Shown piece by piece: positions 44,393 through 55,740 of a stretch of DNA of 64,000 bases. The position numbers and the translations under genes are program-made. Below the pieces are notes generated by a model. The model saw nothing but the letters and a program-made list of their open reading frames with translations, was not told the origin of the DNA and searched no databases. The first letter of the stretch is position 1, and each line of letters starts with the position of its first letter. Source of the stretch: Cladocopium goreaui (lineage: Eukaryota > Sar > Dinophyceae > Suessiales > Symbiodiniaceae); assembly GCA_947184155.2 (NCBI GenBank), contig CAMXCT020001112.1, positions 2,942,293-3,006,292 of the forward strand, in the 5' to 3' direction.

Positions 44393-47335
44393 TCTTCCAG
44401 AATTAATCAGAATTGTGGTATCACGAAGAACGTTTCTTGAAAAAGGTACTGGTACTTCGCACTGCACCCTTGAGTGCAGCGCATGTGTAGGCTTCCGGCA
44501 CTGTACTGCACTCCGCACATCAAGGTGCCAGGCACTCTATTTGCCTGAAACCCAGAAGTTGAGAAGAATTTGACAAATTATTCTAATTTATTTGTGTCAC
44601 AGAGATGAGATTAAACAATTGCCATTGCATGCCATTGCGAACTCGCCAACACACTTGAGGTGAGTCTTTCTTTCTCTTGTTGTCTTCTGGTACTTGTATC
44701 CTTAGAGAATACCAAACGCAGGCTGGACTCTTGGGTTTGGGAGTCACGGACTGAGGTGTCTCCATTGCTTGTGACCTTTACCGCCGACAGTGAGGACAAA
44801 CATGTGAAAGAGTGCGAGCTTTAGACTTCTTGCACTTTTACACTTCCTTGTAGTTCTGGAAAGGGTTATCAAAAGTTGGGCGCTCAATTTGAGGTTTGGC
44901 GGGGAGCTTTACCAAGTCAACTTGGAGGCAGTTCTTGCATTGCTGCAAGCATTATTCCTGCATAGACCTGCATAGTTCAGATATGTACTGTGGATATGAA
45001 GGGTGTCTTTTTGTTTCGCCGCCCACCTCCTTGTATGTCGGGTAAAAGTATGGACCCAACGGTTGCAGGGTAACCACAAGTGAAGAGTGGCTGGATTGTC
45101 GTTGAGGGATGATACTGTGATACAACGAAAGGATGCTATGGAAATGGATCTAATATGGTCTAATTGATACAAAAATGATTCATAATGTCATAGTGTGTCA
45201 GTGATTCAAAATGTCACAATGTCTTCTAGTTGATCCTGATGCACAGGTGCAAGATGTTCTTCAGTGCGGAGGCATCACTATGCCGCATGAGGAGACCAAG
45301 ATAGACCAAGTCACAATGTCACAAGATGCTGGGGAAGACTCAGCATATATGTATATATTCACAATTACTCATGTATAAATCATGTATAAATCATGTATAA
45401 ATCATGTATAAATCATGTATCATCATGTATCCGATTGTATTCGATTGGATTCGATTGTATCCTATGGGCTGTCACCATGTCAAGCCATGTCAGGACGGCA
45501 CTGACTTGGCATACTTCTTGCAGCTCCAGACCAGGACAACTTGCATTGGGCTGTTGGAGTGCATCTGTCGGTTTTCATTCCACTGCCACCCCTTGCGGGG
45601 TCTCGCTCACTGTGTTTGTGCATGTGTGGTTGGTGTGTCTCCGCGCAAATCCAAGCAAGTTGCGTTTGCACCATGAGTAAGAGTGAATGACGTGTGTTTT
45701 TTGGCCTTCCCGACTCTCCCTCTCTCTCTCTCTATCTTTTTTCTCATGCCAGCACTGCTGATATGTTTGGAAAAGTTCCAGCCGTGCTTGGCAGAACATT
45801 GAATGGGCATTACTTTACCCGCGAGGAGGACCTGGGTTTAGTCCATACGACTGGACTCAGTGGAATTTGCAATGCCCGGGTCACCTGTGCAGGACGGAAA
45901 CGATCCATGGTTTGTCGTTTTCCGGCTGATGGGGAAGGAGGACCTCCACAGAGCAACTGGGCTTTGCAATGTTGCAGTTGTATTGGCGGCAAATTTGCAT
46001 TGGCAAATGCATGCGTTTATATGCGTTTGTGTGTGTGTTGTCTCTAGACACAAAGTGCTGTGTTTGTCATTGGACCATTCTGTTCCATTTTTCGCTTCTT
46101 AGGCTACTGCACTTCTGTTAGATGCAAAGCAGGCGTGACTTTGGCTTGCTTGTTTTCTACGTTCAATTTCAATTTCTCGGAAGGTGTCAAGCATTTGAGT
46201 TGGTGATGGATGCCTTGTGAGTCACTTGCTGCCTGTAGAGGCCAGTCCTTCACAATGCACTCCAACGACAACATCCGTGCCCTTCCCATGCCTGGTTCCA
46301 AGAACTTCTAGTGATCACCTCCATGCATTTTTTTTGTGTTTTATTGCATTCTGATAACTTCCAGATGCTTAGATTGCTGAGGTTTGGACTGCATGGCAGA
46401 GCTGGAGGCACCATGTGGATGTTTCACTAAGTAGTGAAGTCCACAGGTGTAGCGCAAAGGAAGGAGGTGCAAGTAGACTCAGTCGGTTGAGATTCTGCCA
46501 TGTCCCTGCAGCATGCAATTCATCACCACCAACTCCAGCAACAGCTCGCCAAAAAGCAGGACAGGCAGAGCTTTGGTGCATTCTGTCAGACTTCTTTTTT
46601 TTTTCACAGTTGACTCATTTGACTGTTTCTTTCGGTTTGAATTAGTTGGAATTATGTGGGTGAACTGACAACTTTCCTTGCGGTTTGAAAAGAAAATTGA
46701 TATCAGATAGAGGCCAGTGTTAGTTTTCTACCTAACCATCCTACGATATCTCAAAACCTTGTTCGTTGGCTGCTCCACAGGAGCGATGGCCTTCGTCATT
46801 TGCACCATCCCGGTTGAATATGGGAAGCTTTGCCAAGTTCTTGTCAGGGTGGGACTTTGAATCTTCAAAATCTGATGTGGCCAGAGCTTTCCTGCCACAT
46901 TTGTGGATGCTCCAAGCGACTTAACTGAACATGTCCATGGTGCCAGTTTGGGTCCGACGGTCCGACGCAGGCCTGGAGATTCGAGGGGGAAAGGCTCAGA
47001 TTCACACGACCCTGCCGGGGAAAACGCACCCGACGAGCCCCGAGGCAGGAGATTGAGCTGTGTGTCCTCTGTTGTTTCACATTGTTTCATTGTAGGTTTT
47101 TCTTAATCATCCTTAAATCATTGTTTTACATCTTTGCTACAGGAGTTGCTTGTGTTGTTGCTTTGTTTTGCTAAATATGCTCGTGAGCTAGTGAAAGTAG
47201 CGCCTGTCAGACCCATGAAAATGTTGCCTTCCTAAGGTGTCTACATTGACAAGGCAAAGTCAGTTGCAAGCCAAATGCTGCTGTCATATCAAATCATGCT
47301 TGGTATGTACTGACATGTTTTCCGTTGCCTCAGAG
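44393..47335. other. Unassigned; one or two exon-like stretches
   Basis: At 45860-46000 an open frame after CTCAG reads FAMPGSPVQDGNDPWFVVF then RLMGKEDLHRATGLCNVAV and looks like a true exon of unknown family. At 46499-46590 another reads SLQHAIHHHQLQQQLAKKQ, Gln/His-rich. Short repeats: CATGTATAAAT 11-mers at 45369-45421, a CT run at 45717-45734. Confidence 0.4.
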
Positions 47336-47836
47336 GTGGTTTTCCAGCTCCCAGAGCATTGCCAGCGGTCGGTACTAACCAAAGACCTTGCGGAGCGGTT
47401 GCTTGCAAGATCAGCCACGAGAGTCCATTCATTGCATTGGCTGTTGCAGAAGTTTTCTTCCTTGGAAGACATTATGATATTAAAAAGACATCAAAGACAT
47501 AAAAGATGTTGGAAGTAAAGGGACCCTGATGTTCCTGGTGAATTCTATGGTCGCTTGTGCCCTTCAGGAGGCTTTGTTGGAGTACCTGCCCGTGGGACTT
47601 CGCCTTCCTGGGCTTGTTCAATGGGTACTAAGATACACACCCAAGGTGTCCCGTCTGATCAAGCAGGTCATTTATTTCAGTGCGGATAATCCACATGTTT
47701 CTCACACTAGGATAGTGTTTCTTGCGACTTGTTTGAAATGTGACATTTCTAATACATTTCTGCCGTTGTGTTTTGAAAGGCCCATGGAGTGTCGTTGGCG
47801 ACCATGTTTCGAAACCTCGCAGAGTGGAGAGCTTAG
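47336..47836 (+). CDS. Candidate 3' exons of an unknown helical protein
   Basis: Three stretches join in phase 0: 47336 to about 47468 (VVFQLPEHCQRSVLTKDLAE, RLLARSATRVHSLHWLLQKF), 47568-47666 (33 codons, EALLEYLPVGLRLPGLVQWV, LRYTPKVSRLIKQ) and 47780-47836 (AHGVSLATMFRNLAEWRA and a TAG stop). The second join is a clean GT intron of 113 bp with AG on both sides. The product is Leu/Arg-rich and amphipathic, resembling helical-repeat proteins, but I cannot name the family. Upstream exons are not identified. Confidence 0.45.
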
Positions 47837-48284
47837 TTGGACCCCCGGCGCTATATGCTGCAAGCAACTCTCGCGAGTTCTCTCCGCGTGGATTCTTTGG
47901 GCCTCCGGGGACTTGTTCCCTGCGCATCTTTGAGAGGGTACACTTCAGCAGCACGAGAGTACACAAGTGCAGTGTTCACAGGCGCACGAAAACGGTGGTG
48001 ATCATTCAAGACACGGAGGAGGGGATATGTGGGGATAGTATGTAATTTAGATTTGTCGGGTGGGATTCTCGTTGGAAAGCTCCAATATCATTTGCCAGTG
48101 CAAAAGTGGTGGATCACCCATCAGCCATTGCATTGGATTAATTACGATGATAGGCCATAGACATCCATAAATAGTGTATGACATTGTATGACTATGTTCT
48201 GGCTCTTGCTAGAAGAATCTTGCAGTTTTCTGACAGGACTATCTTTTTGGTGGCTTTGCAACTTCTGCTTGGGAACCTTGCTCC

Positions 48285-49906
48285 AGGTCGGCAGTTTTGG
48301 TTTGCCTCGGCCACAGCTGACAATGCTTGCAGAGATTCAATTCTCTTGGCTCCTTCAGGTTTTATGGTTCAGGGGAGGCAAGGCGTCCTCAATAGACACC
48401 GCAGAAAGTGTTGAGATGTGTTGAGATTGTGTGACTTCTTTTGTGGGAAAAATGGACAAATGAAGAATGGACGATGTTGGAGTCTGCAGAGTTGAGACCT
48501 GGGAAGGCCTTTGTCTTCTCCTTTGGAAAGGTCAAAGATGATGCATCTCCCCAGGTGCATGAGTTTCGTAATGTTTCGTATAGTTTCGTCTATTTCCATG
48601 ATATGTTCTACTGCTCATTGGCTTCAGAGCAGCACAAAGTGAACAAGGCTGTCCTTGCAGTCAGTATCAGGTTCAATTCTTCCCATGGTCTTCGGTCAAC
48701 GAGCTCTTGACTTGGACAATCTTGGACATACTTGGACTATATTTGATTTACATGTTGGCAGAATTTGCAATGCCTGTAGTCCCAGTTTTTGCATGTTCTT
48801 TTCCACCGTCAAACTGAGAGCGTTCTGCAAGAAAGGTCAAGGTTGTCTCGTTCGTCCCGACAGGTTTGTTTTTCCATTTCCCGAAAAGTCAAGGTTTGTT
48901 GATAGTCCGGATATGTCACGATATGGTACGATAGGACGATATGTCTGTTTTTATGTCATAATTCCTGCGTTCCTGCGCTTAGGTGCTGCATGTATGCGGA
49001 TCAGCAGATGTTCGGAATGGGCGGCGGTGAAGGCGAGGCCCGATGAGGTAGTGCCACGGAATTTGCTAATGAGAATGAATCACATGAATGTCAATATAGT
49101 TTAATATATATATATATATATTTAATTATAATTATATATATATATAAACATATGTTAGTAAGTTGTGAAACCTGAGACTCCTGAGAGTGTGACTTGTGAT
49201 AAATTACGTGTCATTTTTTCCTGAAACTGTTCAGTTCAGGGTTGGTTTCTGTCTTTTGTGCTGCTTTGGCCAGAGGACGACATGCGTTCCTTATCCAGTC
49301 AGATTTGCTGTGCCGATCTCAGTGAGAGTTCGGTCTGTGACTCTTGAATGCTTCACATTTCGCGTTCAGGCAAGGACACTCCTCTCCTACACCAACGTTC
49401 AGGTTTCAATCTTAAATTGTCGGTTGTGTTATCTAGTTGACTTGTCTTCAGAACCCATGGTGGAATTGTTGGACAAGAGGAGACTCAGCAACTGGTTGTT
49501 GTTGGGACACAAGGAAAGTTGACAGTTTCCAGACCGCTTCTGTCAATGAGGAACACAATCTTGGCCGCAAATGAAGAGTTTGTGGTGCGCGATATTGAAG
49601 TGCAGCTTGGTTGCACTGTTTGGCAGAGCAGCGGAAGGTAAATATACTTGCTCGGAGTGTCTACCGATTTTTTGGAAAATGGTCTAGCAGAGGACAGGCA
49701 GACAAGAAGGGCATGTTCAGAGCAATCGTAGGTTTCCCGCAACAGTTGATGCAGCTGATGCACTTCATGGACCCTGAGGTGGTCTTTAGAAGAAGTCCAG
49801 TGAAGCGCTGATCGCACAACTGGCGCCAGTGCTGGTGAAGCTCAACAGCTGGAGCCAACCGGGGCCAACCAACGAGCTGCTGATGGGATCAGATGGGAAC
49901 AGATAG
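48285..49906 (+). CDS. Candidate multi-exon gene, unknown
   Basis: The clearest exon is 49480-49637 (52 codons plus two bases, AG|G acceptor, AG|GTAAAT donor): ETQQLVVVGTQGKLTVSRPL, LSMRNTILAANEEFVVRDIE, VQLGCTVWQSSG. It joins in frame to 49694 onward (TGRQEGHVQSNRRFPATVDA). A probable terminal exon is about 49790-49906 (SSEALIAQLAPVLVKLNSW, ending GSDGNR and TAG). Weaker upstream candidates are about 48287-48360 (VGSFGLPRPQLTMLAE) and about 48500-48560 (LRPGKAFVFSFGKVKDDAS). No family is recognised, and the span may hold more than one gene. Confidence 0.4.
49108..49146. repeat. TA-rich repeat
   Basis: TATATATA runs around TTTAATTATAATTATA, within the candidate gene span, probably intronic. 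Confidence 0.85.
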
Positions 49907-50503
49907 GATCAAAGGCCAGAGGCAGCCGGAGTGCAGCGCAACACGACGAGGTCAAGCGTCTTCTCAGACTGGCATGATGAATCGTGAGTCCCCGCGGTCG
50001 CAACGCGAGAAGGAGGAGCAAAAAAAATGAGAGGCGCCGGCCACGGAAATATCACAAGGTCAAGAAACATAGAAAACAACAAATACCGGATTGAGAAACT
50101 GGGGTGGCAGCCAAAGGCAGTATAAGGCAACAACAGTATTGATCCCGTCTCAAAGGGAAAATGCAAAACAGAGAAGGATCATGTAGAAAATGAAATGAGA
50201 TTAAATAAGATTCACAACTGAGATTCACGTGTCGCATGGATCGGTGTCCTTCTCGTTCTTCCATGAACATGCGTGCTGCTTTCTCGTGCACTGCAAGCTT
50301 TGGAAGGTGCCACGATATTGAACTGCTCATGATTCACAAGAGGTGCCCTTGAACATGATTCTAAGTCATAAAGTATTTAGTAGCAGTATGAGTAAGGGCA
50401 ACATCTTAGAAATACCTACAACATCCCATAACATCCCACAACATCCCACAACTGTGCTTGGAATCGAATTATCGTTGTAAAATGTTGTGAAGTTGTGAAC
50501 GCC

Positions 50504-51700
50504 ATGGTCAAGGCGGAGCTTGGAAAGCCACTTGTTCTGGGAGATCTTGATCCTGGTTCTTCGGACTCGGCAGCAATTCTTTGGCTTCATGGCTTTGGGG
50601 ATTCGCCTGGAGGATGGGCTGCAGGTCTGCAGCCATTCCGAACCTCGGTGGATGCAAAGTGGAAGTGGATCCACCTTTGTGCACCCACCTTTGTACAGCC
50701 ATGCTTCGGGAATCGAAAATTCAGGGCGTGGGGACAGTTTCTTACACAGGAACGGCTTCGACCAGGATCCACTGATTACATGGATAATGACAAAGAAGGT
50801 GCTTACGCCTCCTCAGTAGAAGCAGTGCTAGCTGAACTTGGTGAACTAGAGCGAAGTTTGCCGCCCAATCGGTTGGTGATTGGTGGTTTTTCGCAAGGGG
50901 CAGCTATTGCCTTGGAATGTGCACTTCGGTATCCAAAGGCTTTGGCCGGTTGCATTGTCTTAGCGGGCTGGGCCAGACCACCTGTGCATGAGTTGCTTGC
51001 AGCTGCCAAAGGGAAGCAGGAGATCTCCACACCATTTTTACTTTGCCACGGCGAATCTGACGATATGGTAGACGTTAGTTGTGCGGAAGCTGCCAAAGAC
51101 ATGTTGCTTGAGTCTGGTGCGAATGTTCAGTTTCACAAGTACCCTGGCATCCAGCACGAGTCGTGTCCAGAACTTCTCACTGCTGTCATGGAATTTATGT
51201 GCAATAGTCTGCACTTGCAAATTCCTGAGAACGTCAAGTGGGAAAATGGGAGTGACAGTGATTCAGAAAACGCTCTGGTTTATGTGTCAAGGAGTAGGCT
51301 GGAGCCTCTTCAAAATGCACAAGGAGACCTTGGCAATGAATCTATTGTGGAACTACTTGACCCTGCCGGTTTAGCTGAAACTGAGATTCTTGTACCTGCG
51401 GTCTTGCAGCCAGAACAACTGTTGTCTATGCCTCCTGCAGAAGCGATCAAAGTTATCGCGGAAGCGGTTGGGGGTTCCACTGGGCCAGAGATCACAGTCA
51501 AAGAGTGGCGTGACATGCATTGCCTGTGCAGTGAAGCTAGTGAAGAGGCTGAGGAGGAGGAGTTGAGCAACGACGACGATGACAGCGATGCGGAACCACA
51601 AGAGGATGGCCAGAGCGGTCAGGCTGCCGAGTCCGAGGCTTGCAGCGAGCCGCCTGAAAAAAGATCGCGTCGAGAAGGTGCAGACGGTGCAGACGATTGA
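50504..51700 (+). CDS. Acyl-protein thioesterase / carboxylesterase, intronless, acidic C-terminal extension (398 aa)
   Basis: Acyl-protein thioesterases (APT, LYPLA type) are cytosolic alpha/beta hydrolases that remove palmitate from protein cysteines. The start is the ATG in GCCATGGTC; a GTG nine bases upstream is not used as a start in eukaryotes. The first ~230 residues cover the whole APT fold: LWLHGFGDSPGGW oxyanion region, nucleophile in GGFSQGAAIA (Ser about 130), HGESDDMVD (Asp about 186) and YPGIQHESCPELL (His about 218). Standard APTs are about 220-240 aa. The extra ~165 residues end in an acidic run (EEAEEEELSNDDDDSDAE) and a basic KRSRR patch, which could be a nuclear signal or a disordered tether. 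There is no intron, unlike most recognised neighbours upstream. No spliced-leader relic is visible upstream; decamers ACATCCCACA lie at 50421-50451. Confidence 0.95.
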   Translation: MVKAELGKPLVLGDLDPGSSDSAAILWLHGFGDSPGGWAAGLQPFRTSVDAKWKWIHLCAPTFVQPCFGNRKFRAWGQFLTQERLRPGSTDYMDNDKEGAYASSVEAVLAELGELERSLPPNRLVIGGFSQGAAIALECALRYPKALAGCIVLAGWARPPVHELLAAAKGKQEISTPFLLCHGESDDMVDVSCAEAAKDMLLESGANVQFHKYPGIQHESCPELLTAVMEFMCNSLHLQIPENVKWENGSDSDSENALVYVSRSRLEPLQNAQGDLGNESIVELLDPAGLAETEILVPAVLQPEQLLSMPPAEAIKVIAEAVGGSTGPEITVKEWRDMHCLCSEASEEAEEEELSNDDDDSDAEPQEDGQSGQAAESEACSEPPEKRSRREGADGADD

Positions 51701-52799
51701 CCAGGGCAGGCATAGCATGGGAAGTGCACAGCGAGACTTGCCAAGTAATTACAAAAAAAAGTCCTTGCATGTTGCGGGGGAAGTGTGACTGAAGTCTGCT
51801 CAAAATGTGCACAGCACGGTACAGCATCTGGCTTTGTGCAGAGTTGTGCATGCTTGAACCAGCTCATTTTTGATTTAAGCAAAACTCAACAGTTTCAACA
51901 GAACGTGGCAGAATGAGTGCATAAAGGCATAAGAAGGGCAAAGCTCTGTGGCAGTGAAGTCCCTTTGCCAGAAGCCTAAGGAATGAACAATCGTCAGGGG
52001 AGAACAGCAATTTCAGATGAAACCGCAGGGCGGAACTCTCATGGTTGCCCATAACAGGAATCAACTTGTTTGCGCTCCTTCATGCTCCTGCTAATTTGGG
52101 AATGGTGTTCTTTGATGTTCTTTGCACTTTGCACAAACTAGAAATGATATTGCCAATTGGCCTACTCTTACAGATCCAAGCTTTGGCTATCCATCAGTTT
52201 CAAGTGCGAAAGTTTTGGGCTCTCAACAGCCCAACAAAGTAATGTGGGTTTTGGCTTTTAGATGCTTTTAGTATCTCCAGATCTCTCAAGTGCATTCAGA
52301 CTCATTCAGAGAAGTGCGGTGCCTATTGTGCTACTAGTGTTATTTCGAGTAGGGTGATATAAGGTTTGGATAGTATCCATGAAGAATTTGAATCCTCATA
52401 TGCCACTGTGCAGTGGCTATATGGTAGGCTTCGTTTGTACGCCCCGCAATCGTCATTTCGTACTTGCCTTGGTGGGAATCTTTCGAAGGCAGTCATCATT
52501 AGCATCACAGTCTGCTTTACATTCTCATAGAACGTGAGCCTTTCAAAACTCGTGGAGATTAGGATGTCTTAATTAAGGCTTCGAGGCTTAAGGCGGGACC
52601 CACAAGACAAACCACGGTTTTACCTCGCCTTCAACTTGTTTACAGATCATTGTAGGATAGTGATGGATAGTGTAGATAGTTTTTTGCTGATACCGTGGGG
52701 GGAAAGAAACGGACACCCAAATAGCTTTTGTACATTTTGATGATTAGCGGACCAAGTACAAATCTCCCTAGTGTGCCATGTCGCATTCCTTAGCTTTCG
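51701..52799. other. Intergenic region between two intronless genes
   Basis: About 1.1 kb with no supported gene. Just before the next ATG the sequence CATTCCTTAG resembles a trans-splice acceptor. Confidence 0.55.
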
Positions 52800-54791
52800 A
52801 TGTTTTCAGCCTTAAGTCTGCATGAGACGGCATACATTCCGACGGCGTTGCCGCCTGTGAGCATTGTGAGCAGTCGCAGGTCCAAAAGAGTATGGAACAG
52901 ACTCCAGCGACTCCAGGCTGTGGCCATAGCCGCGCCCAGGGCATGTCGCAAAATCCGCAGAAGAGCTCAGTCCGAAACTCTTTGGGTCAATCTTCTGAAA
53001 CATTCTGCAAACAAACTTAACGAACTTAGTGAAGATTGGAAGAAGTTGGAAGTAGATGCATGCAAAGTTGAGATTGACCAGCTTCAATCCGATGAAGAAT
53101 CCTTTCGGGAGTTGCTGAAAAGATGTCCTTGGGGTGATCCAAGCACAACAGCTTTCGCGCCACAACGTGTTTCCCGCGATGTTGTCGTCTCTTCTCATGG
53201 CCTGGCAACCCGTGCCATAGTCGAATGCGAGTTGTCACGTGCCTTTTGGGAGCTTCGAAGGGTAACTGCCAGCGATGACTCAAACGCCGAAGAGCAGGGA
53301 AAGCAGGTGCGTATTTTGTCCAAAGCGGCAATCCATCACTTGCGGCTTCTGGAAATTGAAAAGGCACATGCCTGCTTGACCAGAGCTTACAGCTTGAGCT
53401 GTTCATGGTCTCCATTGGATGGCGGTAACTTTGATGTGGGTTTCCTGGAATATACAACCAAGCTGGTGGCGGCAAAATCTTTCAAATTCCCAGCCGCAGC
53501 CAAGTGCTCGGAATTGGAGTTGATCCGCCAGCGCCTTCGCGAAGTGAAGTACACAGAGGCCAAGGTGCTCTCCGCATGTGGTGCCTTGTCGCTATCACAA
53601 CTTTCTCGGGGCTCAATGACGCAGCAATTTGAAAAGCACTTGAGCGCATGGCATGAAGAGAGCCCAGATGAAGAAAGCTCACAGAGATCCATACTAGTCG
53701 ACCTTGTGCTTGTGTTTCTCTTGCACAAGGCAATTCCTGCAGACAGGCTGCACACGGCCCTGGGACAAGACGTTTTCCAAATACTGCTTGATCATCATGT
53801 CTTGTGCAAGACACAAGAAGCTGATGAAGCTGCAAATGTTGAGTCCATGAAGCATCAAAATGTCTTGGCAAGTGTTGCCTTGTGGCCAGTGGGGATGGAT
53901 CTTGTTCTCGCCACAGACTTTGAATCTACATGTTTCTCAGATTCTACAGAGCCTGCAATGTACTTGTCCCAAGACTCCCTTGCTTTAATGACTGCCGCCC
54001 CTCGAAGACCAGTTCACAGGTTGCTTGATTTGTGCTGCGGCTGTGGAATCCAAGGGCTAATGGCTTTGCACAGTTATGCTGAAGCTGCTGTTTTTGTGGA
54101 TGTTAATCCACGGTGCCTCAGTTTTGCGGCATTTAATTTGTCTCTAAACGGACTGCGAGACAAATGCGAATGCCTTTTGCAAAAGGACATTCGTCACGAC
54201 AGTATGCCCCCCCTTGGGACTTTCGATGCAATTTTAGCAAATCCGCCCTTTATGCCAAATCCACAAAATATAGCTACTGGCGCGAGCCTGTTGTTTGGCA
54301 ACGGTGGCGATGATGGCGAAGACGTGTTCTCTGTTGCTGTTTCCTTTGCAAGTAAACATATGCGATCGCGTGGGCACTTTGTTGCCGTGTCCAAGACTCC
54401 AAACATTGATGATTTTCCGCAGCGGCTGCGCTCATGGTGGACAGGAACTTGCAAAGGATCAGCACAAGTATTCCGTGGACCCCCCGTTGGCGCACAAGAA
54501 TACATGCCAACAGCAATCAGCAGCGGAGTAGAGCCCATCCGATACCAGCAAGCCCTACGAGAACAGGGAATTTACAGTTTGTCTCAAATTCTCCTTTTTA
54601 TCAGACTTGGAAAAGGGGGCAAGAATTCAGAAAACCAAGATGATTCAACTGTTTTGGACATCTCTGTGTCTCGAAATGTTCACAAAGCCTTTTGGCTAAA
54701 CGTGGAGGCGCTGCGAGAAATTAGAACAGAGCTGGAAAAGTCAAGGTCCACCTCTCAAAGCGTGATGCATGATGATGCACGCAAATGTTGA
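52800..54791 (+). CDS. SAM-dependent methyltransferase, class I, NPPF type, intronless (663 aa)
   Basis: The C-terminal half is a Rossmann-fold methyltransferase: motif I LLDLCCGCGIQGLMALHS near residue 407, an acidic motif II in FVDVNPRCLSFAAFNLSLNG, and motif IV AILANPPFMPNP with NPPF near residue 481. NPPF/NPPY motifs occur in enzymes that methylate amide or exocyclic amino nitrogens (HemK/PrmC, RlmG, TrmN6 types), so the substrate may be a glutamine or an RNA/DNA base. Residues about 60-400 are mostly helical with no motif I know; the layout resembles bacterial proteins with an N-terminal winged-helix-like half. The N-terminus (SIVSSRRSKRVWNRLQRLQ) is basic and could be an organelle transit peptide. 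The ATG follows a CCTTAG that could be a trans-splice acceptor. It lacks introns. It ends TGA. Confidence 0.9.
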   Translation: MFSALSLHETAYIPTALPPVSIVSSRRSKRVWNRLQRLQAVAIAAPRACRKIRRRAQSETLWVNLLKHSANKLNELSEDWKKLEVDACKVEIDQLQSDEESFRELLKRCPWGDPSTTAFAPQRVSRDVVVSSHGLATRAIVECELSRAFWELRRVTASDDSNAEEQGKQVRILSKAAIHHLRLLEIEKAHACLTRAYSLSCSWSPLDGGNFDVGFLEYTTKLVAAKSFKFPAAAKCSELELIRQRLREVKYTEAKVLSACGALSLSQLSRGSMTQQFEKHLSAWHEESPDEESSQRSILVDLVLVFLLHKAIPADRLHTALGQDVFQILLDHHVLCKTQEADEAANVESMKHQNVLASVALWPVGMDLVLATDFESTCFSDSTEPAMYLSQDSLALMTAAPRRPVHRLLDLCCGCGIQGLMALHSYAEAAVFVDVNPRCLSFAAFNLSLNGLRDKCECLLQKDIRHDSMPPLGTFDAILANPPFMPNPQNIATGASLLFGNGGDDGEDVFSVAVSFASKHMRSRGHFVAVSKTPNIDDFPQRLRSWWTGTCKGSAQVFRGPPVGAQEYMPTAISSGVEPIRYQQALREQGIYSLSQILLFIRLGKGGKNSENQDDSTVLDISVSRNVHKAFWLNVEALREIRTELEKSRSTSQSVMHDDARKC

Positions 54792-55740
54792 GAAATTATG
54801 AATGCGGTTCTCGTGGAAACCACTCCTGCGTCAAGCTTCTAGACTTTGTACTAGGTGTGACTGTGCTCCTTTCCATCACTAGCTGTGCAAAGTTCTTTGG
54901 TTGTGGCTGTGGCCATGCAATCTTGAAAAAATGTCATTTTGGTCGTGGATGTCGTGGCTATGTTGGACGCTTGGAAACCTTCAGCTGCTCAAAGTGCCAG
55001 TCAAAGGGGAAAGATGAAAGAGGCAATTTCAATCAATTTCACATAATCTCACCATTTCCAAGGGAAATTGTGGAGACGGAAAGCAGCATGGACTCTGTGA
55101 GGCATTGTTTTGTCCTGGTCGAGAATAGCATGTTCTGGGTTGAGAAGGCAGAAGACAGAAAATCCGGAAAAGTTGAATCATGTTCAATCCTGAAAGTAAG
55201 TCATTCTCTTTTTCCGACATGTTCAGACTTGTTCAAACATAAATTCTATTTTCTACAGTGCACGACCTACACGTCTTTACTCCTACCCACTTTGTGTTTT
55301 CGCCAAAGTGAATTGCTGAGTGTTTAGAAGTTCGAGTGTATGTGCCAAGTCGCGGAGACCGCGGTGCCTCGCATGATTCGGGAAGCTTATAGCGTTGGTG
55401 CCAAGCCATCTGAGAGGATTGCATTTTGGAATCTGAATAGAGGAGCATAGGATTATATAGGATTCTAAAGAAAGGGCAATGGGGATAAAGCGGAGTGCTT
55501 GCGGGATTTCATTGTCTACGTGTGGCTATGTTTGACTATGTTTGACTTGCGGAAAGTTCAGGTTGAGCCGAGGGTATGGATGAGAGCACGAGCAATCAGG
55601 CAGGTGTCAACAGATCACACCACATGCTTGGCGCTGGGAGTGCTGGGCATGTTTGACATGTTCCCTCTTGGTCTCCAAGACGCAAGGATGCTGAGAAGCA
55701 ACAGGATCCTGGCGAAGTGCAAGGCTTGAGCCTTGCAGTT
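54792..55740. other. Downstream region with an overlapping 180-codon open frame
   Basis: An ATG at 54785 overlaps the methyltransferase stop (ATGTTGA) and opens a 180-codon frame to 55327. It is Cys-rich (CAKFFGCGCGHAILKKCHFG) and has no family match. It may be 3' untranslated sequence open by chance. Confidence 0.4.
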
